Below, piece by piece: positions 22,879-34,383 of a DNA stretch of 64,000 bases. The DNA is taken from assembly GCA_922989275.2 (NCBI GenBank), contig OV277856.1, positions 85,145,038-85,209,037 on the forward strand, in the 5' to 3' direction. The notes below the pieces were generated by a model. It was not told where the DNA came from, searched no databases, and saw only the letters and a program-made list of their open reading frames with translations. This DNA is from Gari tellinella (lineage: Eukaryota > Mollusca > Bivalvia > Cardiida > Psammobiidae). The position numbers and the translations under genes were made by a program. Numbering within the stretch: the first letter of the stretch is position 1; each line of letters opens with the position of its first letter.

Positions 22879-23114
22879 GGGTCCCGTCTTACGAAACTTT
22901 CTACAACAAAAACGGCCACAAGTCAAAACTTTCAAATGCATCTAATTTCTCCATCTAATCCTGTCTTGTGACATCTCTTTTGAATCTATTTTCAAGACAA
23001 TTCCAAAGAGATGTCAAAAGACAGGATTAGATGGAGATGGAAATGAATAAAAATGGAGAATTTTAGAATCTGACTTACAACAAACTTTTGTATGAGGTTT
23101 CGTAAGACGGGCCC
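22879..23114. mobile_element. Family G MITE, copy 1 (defines family)
   Basis: Ends GGGTCCCGTCTTACGAAACT and, inverted, TGGGCCCGTCTTACGAAACC. The centre is a long hairpin, CCATCTAATCCTGTCTTGTG ... its inverse, with tip around CAAGACAATTCC. The ends are of the GGGGCCCGTTTCATAAA type. Superfamily undetermined. Confidence 0.75.
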
Positions 23115-23179
23115 ATGCAGGCTTCTACTATGTCCTGATAAAGACAGCCATAGACTTTTTGAAGGCAGCCACTATAAGT

Positions 23180-23438
23180 TCAAACCCATTAGCCCATAGC
23201 CTGTTTCTAGTTTTGAAGACAGGTGACCCCTTTAGGCAGGTTGAAAATAAGGCAGAATGCACCTCAAGGTGCATTCTGCTTTACCTTCAGCCTGCTTTAT
23301 TAAGCTATCGTGTTCTAGGATGGAGAAAATATTTCTTATGGTGTATATTCAGAACTGTATAAAGTGGAACTGTAACTTTCTTGAGTACAGCCAGTTACAC
23401 CAAAGGTGTAAAAAGGCATATTTATAGGGTAATGATAA
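23180..23438. mobile_element. Family C MITE, decayed copy 8
   Basis: Left AACCCATTAGCCCATAGCCT, right TTATAGGGTAATGATAA. Core arms GCAGAATGCACC / GGTGCATTCTGC are intact although the ends have drifted. Confidence 0.65.
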
Positions 23439-23637
23439 ATGCTGAAAACAAGCTATAATGGAAAGGGTTAATGTTATACTAAAGAAATGCATAAATCTCC
23501 AATTAAGGTTTATTTTAAGACTGCCAATGCAACTACCAGTACTTGTAATTGGTCATTAAACACAAGTAATACTGTATGACCAACTTATGATGAAGGAACA
23601 TGACACTTACATAAATTGTGATTAGGAAAAATGTATA

Positions 23638-23834
23638 TACAGTCGAACTTCGATATCTCGCACTCGGTTCAGTCGAACATACCCGTATTTCAAAGTTAAA
23701 ACGTGGCTTAGCCACGTTTTAACTTTGAAATACGGGTATATTCGACATAACCGACCATGAAATAATGAAGTTCATGTGTCGACATATCCGATAGTTCGAG
23801 TTAAGCGAGTTCGAGATATCAAAGTTTGACTGTA
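23638..23834. mobile_element. Family F Tigger-like MITE, copy 2
   Basis: TA-flanked; ends CAGTCGAACTTCGATATC and GATATCAAAGTTTGACTG. The inner hairpin CAAAGTTAAAACGTGGCTTA / GCCACGTTTTAACTTTG is near perfect. It lies 35 bp downstream (transcript sense) of the donor of AP1AR exon 23870-23966. Confidence 0.8.
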
Positions 23835-23869
23835 TATTATACAGGTATGTATATGGTTCAAACTCCTAC

Positions 23870-23966
23870 CTTTCTGTCTATGTCCCTATCATGCTGTTGT
23901 TGTTCACTGACTAGAGTATTGTATTGTTTGGAAGTCACAAGTTGTCGCTCTCTCTCCGTCACTAGT
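23870..23966 (-). CDS. AP1AR: AP1AR exon (exon 4 of 8 found)
   Basis: Acceptor CTTCACCATAG at 23967 and donor GAAAG|GTAGGA at 23869. It encodes LVTERERQLVTSKQYNTLVS then EQQQHDRDIDRK, a predicted charged helix. The first codon is completed by the A following AA from the 26-nt exon, giving EMTK-LVTER. It leads in phase 0 into the LHEEEEE exon. In vertebrate AP1AR the corresponding stretch is a TEEE-start helix with an xYDSIxEKQxxLDxKI pattern, which this resembles in spacing and charge. Confidence 0.85.
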
Positions 23967-24347
23967 CTATGGTGAAGCAAAAACAACAAAACACATGTGA
24001 TTCGCTCGGGCAACAAAAAAGCAAGGATTACATACATCAACTGTCTATCTGCTGATAGTAATTACAAATGTAGACCCATTTTAACCCAGCATGACTATGA
24101 ATGGTAAACGAATGCTTTCATATCTTTCATTTTTTATATTTCAGAATAAACCTTGCTAATACGAGACCCTTGTACCTAGAATCTGCAAACAAATTTGGAT
24201 ACTTAGATCAGTGGTATTATTATTGTTCAACTGTAATGTTTGAAAACTGTTATAATGAAGAAAAAAAAAATCTAATAATACGATGTAACTTCTCAGTAAA
24301 TCTATTTAAAAGTAAACTACAGTCGAAACTCAATACTTCAAACTGGC

Positions 24348-24598
24348 TTAACTCTTTCCTCCCTGAAACTTTAAATGGAAAATTCCAGTTTCCATTTTAG
24401 TCTAGTCCATTTTTGGCTTTTAAAGGTTGTTTTTGTCCATTTTTGACATTATGACAAACAGTGAAGACCCTGATCAGAGGGCTCCTTTCGGAGCCCTCTG
24501 ATCTGGGACTTCACTGTTTGCACAAGACAAGTGTTATATTCACATGTATACTGTTTGAAAAGGACGCCCATATGCGGGACTAGGGTTCAAAGGGTTAA
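24348..24598. mobile_element. Family A TTAA MITE nested in a Tigger-like element
   Basis: TTAA at 24348-24351 and 24595-24598; ends CTCTTTCCTCCCTGAAAC and, inverted, CCCTTTGAACCCTAGTCC. The host on the left (CAGTCGAAACTCAATACTTC) continues on the right (AAAATTACCCGTATTTC), so it interrupts a family F-like copy. The hairpin core is intact. Confidence 0.8.
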
Positions 24599-24771
24599 GA
24601 CAAAATTACCCGTATTTCTTAGGTAGGTTTCAATAACTCAATCTCCCTTAAGTCGAACATACCTGTATTTCAAAATTAAAATGTGGCTATTATGCCTCCA
24701 CTAAACCCTTTGTTGTAATTTACTCACTAGTTCTCAAAAAGATGATTCTAAGCAGTAGTCACAAAACCCTT

Positions 24772-25014
24772 TACCCAATAGAAGCGCCTTTTAGCGGATA
24801 TGATTTATTCATCCGCTGAAGAAAATAGTTCCAATTTAATCAGTAATGAATATGTATTATAGAGAATATTTTCTATATTATAGCACATTATAGCTTAAAG
24901 CAGGCTGAAAGTAAAGCAGAATGCGCCCTAAGGCGCATTCTGCTTTACTTTCAACCTGCTTTAAGTAGTCATCTATCTTAAGTACTATAAATAGGCTATC
25001 AGGTAAAGGGTTAA
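24772..25014. mobile_element. Family C MITE, copy 9
   Basis: Left AACCCTTTACCCAATAG, right CTATCAGGTAAAGGGTTAA; hairpin tip GCGCCCTAAGGCGC with intact GTAAAGCAGAATG arms. Confidence 0.75.
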
Positions 25015-25030
25015 GAAATAAAAGAGAAAA

Positions 25031-25195
25031 TACAGTAAATTGAGTTGATTATTAGGTGTTTAAGGCAGGTGACTGCTTAAAGCAAGGTGAATGTAAAACA
25101 GAAAGCTTTCTGTTTTATGTTCACCTTGCTTTAAGCTGTCACCTGTTTTTCATGCAGTCAATTAGTTTAGTGGTCATAAAAGAGAGGTTTTACTG
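25031..25195. mobile_element. Family E MITE, copy 4 (tip deleted)
   Basis: Left TACAGTAAATTGAG (eroded), right AAAAGAGAGGTTTTACTG. The core palindrome keeps both arms (AAAGCAAGGTGAATGTAAAA) but lacks the CTCCTTAAGGAG tip. Confidence 0.65.
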
Positions 25196-25403
25196 TTTTG
25201 GAAATAACAATTTAAGTACACTCCCACTTTTCAGGAGCCCTTGGGTAAAGTTCTCTTAAATATGACGACTTCAGCAGACAGACATTGTAAAGCATACAGG
25301 AGAAAACATGTATCATGCCAACACAAACTAAACATCATGCTGCATGATGCATAAACGGAAAACTTGTACAAACTTAATTAGCAAACCGTTGAAAATAACA
25401 TGT

Positions 25404-25570
25404 ACAGTCAAACCTCCATAACTCAAAACACTCTTGAAAGTCAAACTGACTGGCATAGTTAGTTGAAATTTGTACCTCAAACTTTATTCGACATGCTCCT
25501 ATTTCAAAGTTAAAGTTGAAATACGAATTTGTTGGACTTAAGTGAGTTTTTTATACTGAGGTTCAACTAT
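25404..25570. mobile_element. Family F-like MITE, decayed
   Basis: Left ACAGTCAAACCTCCATAACT, right TATACTGAGGTTCAACTAT, with internal TTTCAAAGTTAAAGTTGAAA. TA-type ends with drift. Confidence 0.55.
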
Positions 25571-25812
25571 TATGTACAAACAAATACAGTCAAACTTGTG
25601 TAAATCATTCAATGTAGCCAGTATTACGTGGTTAAGAACAGTAACTGCTTAACCATTTCTTCCCACATACTAATGCCTTTACATTCCTTTACCTTTTCCC
25701 CCTAGAAACATCTTTGTAGACCTCTATGCATGCTGTACTGATACATAAGTATAATGAGCCATCATCAATAATATATTCCTAAAATAAAGTCCAATGTAAG
25801 CAGCCATCTGTC

Positions 25813-26064
25813 TTAACCCATCACCCCATAGTCTATTTCTCATTTTGAAAAAAAAATACCACTTAAAGCAGGTTGAAAGTAAAGCAGAATGCGCCGTAAG
25901 GTGCATTCTGCTTTACTTTCAGCCTGCTTTAAGGTACCATCTCCTAGAATATAGAAAATATTTATGATATATATTCATGACTAATAAATAAATTGGAACT
26001 ATTTTCTTCAGTGGGGGAGTAAAACAAATGTTCTAAAAGACGCTTCTATTGGGGAAAGGGTTAA
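25813..26064. mobile_element. Family C TTAA MITE, copy 10, sharing TTAA with next
   Basis: TTAA 25813-25816 and 26061-26064; left CCCATCACCCCATAG, right TATTGGGGAAAGGG. The right TTAA also serves as the left TTAA of the element that follows. Confidence 0.75.
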
Positions 26065-26734
26065 CCCATTAATACACCTTTTTTATGCTTTTATAAACTC
26101 TTGTTCCACTAAAGAAAATAGTTCTACTTTATACAGTTATAAATATTTATTATATGCCTTTGTATGATATCGAGCATTTCCGCGTGTATCTGCACAGTAA
26201 AATACAAGAGTCTGTACATGTATCAGCCACCTTGTATCAGCCACTTTGTATTTTACTCTGACCTCGCTTTCGATTTAACGTGACGTCATTTACGTACGTG
26301 TACAAGTGCCGCGTTATTCTTTGTGGCATACAAAATTCTTGTTCTGCTTCAAATAACTAATAAATTTTGGATATAAAATTATTTAAACAACTATTTAGTT
26401 GTTTCTGGTTTGTTTTCAATGCATATAATAAACACATTACCAGTTGGCAGTGCGCAACAGAGTATTGCATTTAGCTCTCGACGTTTTTGGCGGGAACAAC
26501 CAATCAGACTCGCGCCAAGGCACTCATCAGATCTGCTATTTCCGCCAAAAACGTCTCGAACTAAATACATCACTCTGTATCGCTCTGTCAACTGGTAATG
26601 TGTATGTATCATAAGAAATACTTTCTATATCTTAGCAGATTGTAGCTTATAAAGAAGGCTGAAAGTACTTTCAACCTCATTTAAGTGGTCATTTATCTTC
26701 AATACTAGAAATATGCAATGGAGTAATGGGTAAA
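26061..26734. mobile_element. Family C MITE, copy 11, split by inserted DNA
   Basis: The left part (26061 to about 26152, to TATACAGTTATAAATAT) and right part (about 26605 on, ATCATAAGAAATACTTTCTA) are contiguous in other family C copies. About 450 bp of unrelated DNA, including the 26432-26603 palindromic element, separates them. The hairpin core is reduced to short arms. The insert also contains a short inverted repeat AGTAAAATACAAG / CTTTGTATTTTACT (about 26199-26256) and a TGACGTCA. Confidence 0.65.
26432..26603. mobile_element. Family K palindromic element, 172 bp
   Basis: Terminal inverted repeats of about 65 bp begin ACACATTACCAGTTG at both ends and extend to GACGTTTTTGGCGG. It is CpG-richer than its surroundings. 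The 62- and 73-codon frames on opposite strands are readings of the two arms. Superfamily unknown. Confidence 0.75.
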
Positions 26735-26964
26735 ACACTTAAGCTGATATGCGAAAATTTAGAGCAGAATGAAATTAAAACAGAAGTCTTTCGAGAAGCT
26801 TCCCATTATAGGCTTTCTATATTAAACTTGTGTCATGCATTTATAAACAGCCCCGTGAATTATTTGCTATACTATGCTAACTTTCCATATTGATTTTATC
26901 TTTAATAATAACCAGTTTCCATCAACCTAAGTTGATGGAGTTGTACAAAAAATATTTAAAGTTA

Positions 26965-27037
26965 TGGCAAACAGTTCAGACCCTGATCTGAAGGCTCCAT
27001 CATAAGCCCACTGATCTTGGTCTACACTGTTTGCACT
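26965..27037. repeat. Family A hairpin, decayed
   Basis: CAAACAGTTCAGACCCTGAT ... CTTGGTCTACACTGTTTGCA arms remain, with tip mutated. Confidence 0.5.
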
Positions 27038-27524
27038 GGTGGATATGCTTCACTTCCCATACAACAACGGTTAAAGCCTGCTGATTTATCTTGATCTGAA
27101 GTGGCTACTGGACACCAAGGCTGACTGTACTAACATGTACACATATTCTATCATACATGACATTATAGGTCAAATACATCTCCAAAATTAGGTATAATTA
27201 CTGTATAACATTCTCACATAAAGTAACTTCACAATTCTAAAAAATGTACATTTTTCAAAGGTTATGACCCACCCTTGATACAAAGAAGGGATAAAAATTT
27301 GCAGATTTGGACATTTCATTGTAAATCGTACACAATAATTCTCAATCTGAAACTAAACTATCAGTTTATGCTCTCTTGCAGTTTTTATCACTTGAAACGC
27401 AATGTTTAAATTGCTTAATTCAAAAGGTACAACAAAAGCATAGTTGAAAAGAAATGGTTAATTGTAGCACTGTACAGTGGAGAGCACTTTATTTTTTCTC
27501 ATTGCCTTTAACACTTAAGAACCA

Positions 27525-27766
27525 GGGGCCCGTTTCATAACACTTCGTACGACAAATGTTGTTGTAAGTCAGATTATAAAAGTCTCAATTACTATTTATT
27601 TCTCCATCTAATTCTGTCTTGTGACATCTCTTTGAAATCGTCTTGAAAAGACAATTCCAAAGAGATGTCACAAGACAGGATTAGATGGAAAAATCAGAAA
27701 TTAAATGTATTTTAAAGTTTAGACTTATGAACGTTTTTGTCGTACAAAGTTTAATGAAACGGCCCC
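27525..27766. mobile_element. Family G MITE, copy 2
   Basis: Ends GGGGCCCGTTTCATAACAC and, inverted, GGGGCCGTTTCATTAAAC. The central hairpin CAAAGAGATGTCACAAGACA and its inverse is intact. It is inserted in an older palindrome whose arms (GATCAGATTCTGG, CCAGGTGTCTGATC) lie to the right. Confidence 0.75.
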
Positions 27767-27769
27767 AGA

Positions 27770-29210
27770 TCAGATTCTGGGTAACCAGGTGTCTGATCAG
27801 GCTCTACACGGTCTGTTATCCACATTAAAACTAATCCCTAACATTTTCAAAATGACATCATTTTCTCCATTTTATTGAATTGTGCTAACGCTAATTTGGT
27901 TCAAACTGGAAATATTAACATCTACTGTATTGAGATATAATGTCTTTCAAACACAACATGTTTTGCCATTTACCAGTTGAGTTGACAGTCAGTCCAGTAC
28001 CCTATTTAAAGAGCACTGAATAAGGGAGTATTTTAATCTTCAATGAAAGGTGACAGCTCATTGCATTCTGCATTACTTTGTCCGGTACCTAGCTCAAGAG
28101 CTTCTTGAGTTGAGTATACAAAAAACTACACATACCAAAATATGAAGTCTCTATTACAAGTAGTTCTAAAGTTATGGCAAAGGTTAAAATTGTGAACAGA
28201 CACACAGACAGAGCAGAAACAATATGCCACTGACAAAGTTGTGCAGGGGCATAAAAATGATTATTACCTGGATACTAACATTTTTACAAATGTCCTTATT
28301 TTACAAGCACAAAATAGTTGAATCATTAGTATATTTTTTTATTTCATCACTAAGGATTTTCAAATTTTATTCCAGGCCTCAATCTTTAGACTGAAACCAG
28401 GTCTTTATAATGTTCAACTACTGTATCTATATGATTGTAGTCAATTAGATAATGCTCAGAAAAGCTCTGGAAACATAGAGATGTGTTAGAAAGACCATGA
28501 TTATGTGATACTCACACTTGCACTATTATAACCGTCACAGGTGACACAAAAATATCAACTTATCCCTTTTTAATGTATTTGTTAAATCTTTCCAATCTAT
28601 AATAACTAATGGAACATACATTGCCAGTTTGCGTGCTATTTTCTAATTTAACTGTTTTTGTTTAACATGCTTGAATTGCTTGTTATGCCTGATTTACTTG
28701 CTAAAAGTGCCTTTTAGCGTTTTGGCTTGCATGCTTTGTTTTTTTCTTATCCAGTTTGCCTGAAGTACTGCTTGCTGATCTGGCTTGCTTTTTGTTTCCT
28801 TGCTTTTGTGATTTCCTGCATACTTATTTGTCTTGATTGGTGTGACTGGTTTCTGAATCATGCTTATATGCCTGCTTTATTTACCAGATTGCATGGTTTT
28901 TACTGTTAATAGTCTTATTGTCTGCCTAATAAATTGTTGGCTCTATAATTTCCCGTTTATTTGCAAGGCTCTTGATAAGAGGAAGTAAATTAAACTAGTT
29001 CTTCACAAATGCTTTCTTTTATGTAACTGAATAATTTCCTATAGTGTGACTTCTCATTAGAAATGTCTTTTAAAAAAGAATCTAACATGGTTTGGTGCAG
29101 ACATATCAATCTTTTACTCCATCATAAGGTATGCTACCGTATGCATATTTTACCTAATTGCTTTTGTTCTTTATTGTCAACATACATGCTCATAATATGT
29201 ATGCCAAAAA
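27770..29210. other. AP1AR intron, mostly featureless
   Basis: Part of the 12.4-kb intron between exons 36370 and 23966. Apart from the fragment at about 28080-28256, which matches the 3' part of the element at 42374-42724 (GAAGTCTCTATTACAAG, GGCAAAGGTTAAAATTGTG, CAGACAGA, GGGGCATAAAA), no structure or exon was recognised. Confidence 0.5.
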
Positions 29211-29212
29211 CA

Positions 29213-29560
29213 GAGCACCAGATGAGGAGAGAATTTCAAATCCTTAAATCCTTATTCCTCTATTGACTCTTTCAACACTAAGTAACTCTTGAGGGTTATT
29301 ATGTTCCCTTGTGGATATTTTAGTAACCAAAACATGAACCAGTCCTCTTGAAATTCTATGTAGTTAACTAAATACTGCTTTAAATTAGCAAACAGTGTAG
29401 ACCCTGATCAGAGGGCTCCTTTAGGAGCCCTCTGATCAGGGTCTACACTGTTTGCAAATGTAATGAGTATGTTTTAAACAGGTACACCGGGTGTTCAAAG
29501 AGTTAAACCCTATGATGTGACCACTCATTAGAACAACAAACAAACAAATGGTAACTTAAC
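29213..29560. mobile_element. Family D MITE remnant interrupted by family B
   Basis: The left piece CAGAGCACCAGATGAGGAG runs to TTATTCCTCTA; after the inserted family B element it resumes ACCCTATGATGTGACCACTC. In intact family D copies these are joined through TTAA, exactly where family B entered. The right half beyond the hairpin is missing. Confidence 0.7.
29263..29506. mobile_element. Family B TTAA MITE, copy 2, nested in family D
   Basis: Ends TTGACTCTTTCAACAC and, inverted, TTAACTCTTTGAACACC. The hairpin core (29393-29456) is essentially perfect, with GCAAACAGTGTAGACCCTGA arms. Its flanks correspond to one TTAA in the family D host. Confidence 0.8.
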
Positions 29561-30171
29561 CAATCCTAAAGCAGTCAATCTTTTATGAGTTGAAAGTATG
29601 TGAATGCCTTAGCTGAATAAATGTCATACCAGTATATATAATCTAATGTAAGTAATATTCCCCATCAAACAATAAATGCCATATGTAATATTCCACTATG
29701 AGATGATGCCATTTGTAATCTTGATGAAGCAAATTTCTGCCTCTAGCAAACTGTATTACTCCAGAAATTGCAACTTTATACAGACAACTCTGATTTGACA
29801 GGCCATTTGAGTAAGAACAGTGAGGAGAAGCTGTAGACTAGTTACATAAAAGTTTGATAAAAATATTAATTTTTATGTATTCTGTTGGCTGGTGTTGGCA
29901 ATCAGGCTAGTGACTGATACCTTATTCTTGCTACAGAGTCCAGTACAGATTTATTACAGGGACTGAAACAAGTCTAGAGAAAGGACATTCTTAAACAACA
30001 ACAATAACGACCCCACCCCATCCCACCCCCCCCAGAAAACAAAAGACGAGTGAAAGCTTACAACTATTTCCCTAATATAGAAACACTCTTTTCATACCTT
30101 TACCTATCATTTAAATTCTCTATTTGTGTATCTGCCAATGTTCTACATGAAACAAAGGAAATTCCCACGCT

Positions 30172-30388
30172 TTAACTGTTTATTGGACCATGGCCTGTTT
30201 CTACCTTTGAAGACAGATGATGAATTAAAACAGGTTGAATGTACAGCAGAATGAATATGTATCGTAAGAAAAGCAGGCTGAAAGTAAAGTAAAATGTGCC
30301 TTAAGGCAAATTCTGCTTTACTTTCAATTTGCTTTAAATGGTCACCTATCTTCAATACTAGAAACAAACTATGGCGTAAAGGGCTAGT
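30172..30388. mobile_element. Family C MITE, rearranged copy
   Basis: The left end is TTAACTGTTTATTGG and the right CTATGGCGTAAAGGG. It contains two partial core arms in succession (CAGGTTGAATGTACAGCAGA, then AGCAGGCTGAAAGTAAAG), which suggests recombination between copies. Confidence 0.6.
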
Positions 30389-30921
30389 GACTGTTAACAT
30401 TATTCTTTTTACATGTAGCCACTCAACACAATTTGGGCTGTAAATGTCTACCACAAAGATGACCCACTTCTTAAATTGCTGAAGTACAATTTGCAAAAAA
30501 TTACATTACAGGAAAATGAGTTTGTCTTGCAACACTGTATGACAGATGAATATCGAACAGAACATTCCCAATGTTCCAATGTACAACAATGTCAATTTGT
30601 TAGGTAAATTTGCTGTATTATTATTCCTGCAGAAATCAAGTTACAGCAAAATGAACAACTTGCGACACAGCCGACACACTGACAATACTTCATTGTACAA
30701 AAATCAATATATCAGCTCCTGAAATGGCCTTGATGCTTGGTCCACATGAAAAATAATAGCAGTCACCATGGTCAGGTGGTTCTAGTATCCTTTTATTTTG
30801 TGAGAGGTTGAAAACTTGATCCCCCTGTCAGTTAAGGCATACAGATTCAGTCACACAGGCAACTGAGAGTGTCTCGATCTGGGCAGGAAAAGTGGTATTT
30901 GTTTGAATAAATATTATATGG

Positions 30922-31123
30922 TACAGTAAAACCTCTCTATAACCACCACTAAATTGTGTTAATTATTAGGATGTTTATGACAGGTGGCTGCTTAAAGCAA
31001 GGTGATAGTAAAATAGAAAGCTCCCTTAGGAGCTTTCTATTTTACTGTCACCTTGCTTTAAGCTGTCACCTGTCTTTTATACAATCTTTGTTTTGCTGGT
31101 CATAATAGAGAGGTTTTACTGTA
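30922..31123. mobile_element. Family E Tigger-like MITE, best copy
   Basis: TA-flanked; ends CAGTAAAACCTCTCTATAAC and AATAGAGAGGTTTTACTG. The core hairpin (about 30987-31063) is near perfect, with arms TTAAAGCAAGGTGATAGTAA and tip CTCCCTTAGGAG, flanked by GACAGGTGGC and GTCACCTGTC. Confidence 0.85.
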
Positions 31124-32453
31124 TACAGAATACTTATTGCCTAACCATGGGAGCTATATTAATGCAATAAATTACTCATTTACCGTAAAAGACCTTCAGC
31201 CACAGCAGTTGCCTTATCACCCGTTATTTTGTCATTACCTTTATGGAGTAATAACACACTCTGAAGTTTCATATCGTATATTATTTCTATGGATTATTGA
31301 TTAGTTCTAAATCTGTTGTGTGATGCAGTCAGTTTTTTTTATAGCTGTATATAACATTGACTTTGTACAACTATTTGGCAAAGTGGACAAACAATAACAT
31401 TCCCATTGCTTGACCCATTAAGGATGGCTTAATTTTGAGTTTGAGACATGTGCCTGCTTAAAGCAAGATAAAAGTAAAACAGAAAGTTCTTTTTAGGAAC
31501 TTTCTGCTTTACTTTCACTCTGCCTCACTGCTTCAATTTCATGTCTTTCACATCAATAATGAGTCCTCTTTTAGTGGTTGTTATACATGCAGTATGGTCC
31601 ATGAAGGCATTTTGATACCCTTACAAAATCTCAATCTGAATGCAAAGTTTTAGCACTGCCCCTTTTCAGTGTAATTGAGTGCACACATACATCTACTAAA
31701 TATAATAAGTTTCCATCATCTGTGCCATTTACTCTCTATCATCATTTAACTACCATACATACTTATACATAAACAATGGTCTAAAACTTTTGCATGAACT
31801 ATTTTGATTAAAACATCTACATAACTAACAAGTAATCACTAATCAACACAATGTTAAGAAAAAATGAACATATCAACTTTTGCCATTACAAATTAGAATC
31901 TAATTCAACTTACATCTTACCTAAGAAAAACTCTATGAAATAAAAATTATACCAGACAAGAATCAGTGATGGTCTACATACAGCCAAACTTCTGTTAAGC
32001 AAACACTGGACACTTGATGGATTTACTTGGTGGCAGTTTAATGTATGAAAAAAGAAAAGCAGGAAGCTCCTAAAGTTTTCTGCTTTTCTATTTCCAGCAT
32101 TAAAAAAGTCATCTATATTCAGAGAGAATCATATAAATTTTGTTCAAAGACTTTTCACTTAACAAGTTCAAGCTGCACTGCATTCTTTTCAACCAAAATA
32201 TTCATAACAGATATTTACAACAACAATTAAAAGTTTCAGTGGTGACGGTGACATGAACACGCAACTAAACATCATTTACATGTACTTCACAATACACATT
32301 TGACATTGATTGATAAGAATAGGAAATCTATATCATACTGGCAGTACACATTAGTTATACATATCATGATGGAAAACCACATGACCATTTGTTACTAATT
32401 ACAAATCAGCTCATCAAGTGTTCATCTGTGCATGTGAACATTAAAATTTTGTT
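31124..32453. other. AP1AR intron, no gene; E-type remnant
   Basis: A decayed family E core lies at about 31436-31590 (AAGTAAAACAGAAAGTTC / GAACTTTCTGCTTTACTTTC). The rest is AT-rich without recognised elements or exons. Confidence 0.5.
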
Positions 32454-32705
32454 TTAACCCTTTGAACACTAGTCCAGCATATAGGCGTCCTTTTCAAACA
32501 GTGTACTTGTGAATAGTACACTTGTCCTATGCAAACAGTGAAGACCCAGATCAGAGGGCTCCGAAAGGAGCCCTCTGATCAGGGTCTTCACTGTTTGTCA
32601 TAATGCCAAACATTGAAAAAAACAAAATCTTAAAAGTCAGAAATGGACTGGACTAAAATGGGAACTTGTAATGTCCATTTAAAGTTTTAGGGAGGAAAGA
32701 GTTAA
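32454..32705. mobile_element. Family A TTAA MITE, copy 10
   Basis: TTAA at 32454-32457 and 32702-32705; ends CCCTTTGAACACTAGTCC and, inverted, CTCTTTCCTCCCTAAAAC. Hairpin AGACCCAGATCAGAGGGCTC with a GAAA tip. Same orientation as copy 1. Confidence 0.8.
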
Positions 32706-32742
32706 GTGGTCCATCACATAAAAGACCATAAATTAGCAATCT

Positions 32743-32999
32743 ATAACCCATTACCCCAAAACATATTTCTAGAATTGAAAATAGGCGACTACTTATCGGT
32801 AAAGCAGGTCGAAAGTTAAGCAAAATGTGCCTTATGGCGCATTCTGCTTCACTTTCAGTCTGCTTTAAGCTATGATGTGCTAAGATTTAGAAAATATTTC
32901 TTATGATACATTTTCATGACTGTATAAATTAGTTATATTTCTTCAGTGGAGAAAAAAATTAGAGGCATAAAAAGGCATATCTATGGGGTAATGGGTTAA
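32743..32999. mobile_element. Family C MITE, copy 13
   Basis: Left ATAACCCATTACCCCAAAAC, right CTATGGGGTAATGGGTTAA; core GCAAAATGTGCC / GGCGCATTCTGC. Confidence 0.75.
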
Positions 33000-33102
33000 T
33001 ACAGGTACCTCTGTATGTGGCAGAACAAAAGTAAAGCAGAAAGCCCTTTAAGGAGTTTTCTCCTTTACTTTTGTCCTATACTCAACATACAGTCACATGT
33101 CT

Positions 33103-33261
33103 TTAACCCATTACTGAAAAGATGCACATTTTAAAGCCTCTAATTTAATCTTCCACTGATGAAAATAGTTCAAATCTATACTGTAAATTTTTACTTTAAA
33201 TCAGCTTTAAGTGGTCACCTGTCTTCAAAACTTAGAAACAGGCTATAGAGTAAAGGGTTAA
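33103..33261. mobile_element. Family C MITE with deleted hairpin
   Basis: TTAA at both ends and both terminal regions (CCCATTACTG, CTATAGAGTAAAGGG) are present. The element goes from CTATACTGTAAATTT directly to the right half of the core, so the palindrome centre is lost. Confidence 0.7.
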
Positions 33262-33546
33262 AGAGATCCAATACTACTTCAACGGGGAAGTTTATCCTAA
33301 GTTTGATTGTATTTCTAAATTACTGTATAAACTACTCATGCAGGCTATTCAGAATAACATATTAGTTCAATTGAATCATAGCAATACAATTGAGTCGTGT
33401 CATGACAAAAGAAGCCTTGCATTGCAGTATTGTACAGACCAAGCATTGTTGTCATCCCAGGCTATGTATCTGAGTTTGGTCTACATTGCCAAATAGGTAT
33501 CTAATATAGCTACATAAAATGCTTTAGATGCATGTGGGTATCAAAT

Positions 33547-33615
33547 CAAACAGTGTAGATCAAGACCAACTGCTGGGTCTTTGATGCGGCCAATGGCATT
33601 GATCTACACTGTTTG
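33547..33615. repeat. Variant hairpin with family A outer arms
   Basis: Arms CAAACAGTGTAGATCAAGAC and GATCTACACTGTTTG match the outer arms of the family A core. The tip (CTGCTGGGTCTTTGATGCGG) is unrelated to GATCAGAGGGCTCC. Confidence 0.65.
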
Positions 33616-34127
33616 TGATGCAATAAGTCAGGTTTTCTCATGGCACCGCTCAATTATACATTCAATATTTTAAACCTTTGATTTTAGCCATGAAACTATG
33701 AGTTATCTAAATCACGATAAGTAATGTATGTGGTTTTGAACCATTTTCTTTATATAAGTAATAGGTTATGTATGGTCACATGACTTCCCATCTTGAGAAC
33801 TCTAAACAAAATTACACAACAAATAAGTCATTGCGACAGGGTGAGTAGACACATACAGACGGATGGATAGACAGTATACCAGTTTGACATAGGACGAGAT
33901 GATGAAGGGGCTTCCCGAATGTTGGAGTTCCAGCTGGATACTGACAGGGGTCCAGAGAGAGGTACAAAAAACGCAACAATACACATGATCAATATAGAAA
34001 TCTTAACACTATAGGCAAACTTCAGAATGAGACCAGATGCAGTGAAAACATATCAGGATAACTAGATTGAAAAGTGAGCAGTTAGCGATGACTATTGACG
34101 CCATCTGAGGGGGTGTCTCAATAATGT

Positions 34128-34383
34128 TTAACCCATTCCCCCATAGCCTGTTTCTAGTTTTGAAGACATGTGACTACATAAAGCAAGTTGAAAGTTAAGC
34201 AGAATGCGCCTTAAGGCCCATTCTGCTTTACTTTCAGCTTGCTTTAAGCTATTATCTGCTAGAATATAGAAAATATTTCTTACATCAGATTATTATTTGT
34301 GACAGTATAAATTGGAACTATTTTCTTTAGTAGAGGAATTAATTAAAGGCGTAAAAAGGCATATTTATGGGGTAATGGGTTAA
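34128..34383. mobile_element. Family C TTAA MITE, copy 15
   Basis: TTAA 34128-34131 and 34380-34383; left CCCATTCCCCCATAGCCTG, right TTATGGGGTAATGGG; intact GCAGAATGCGCC hairpin. Confidence 0.8.
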
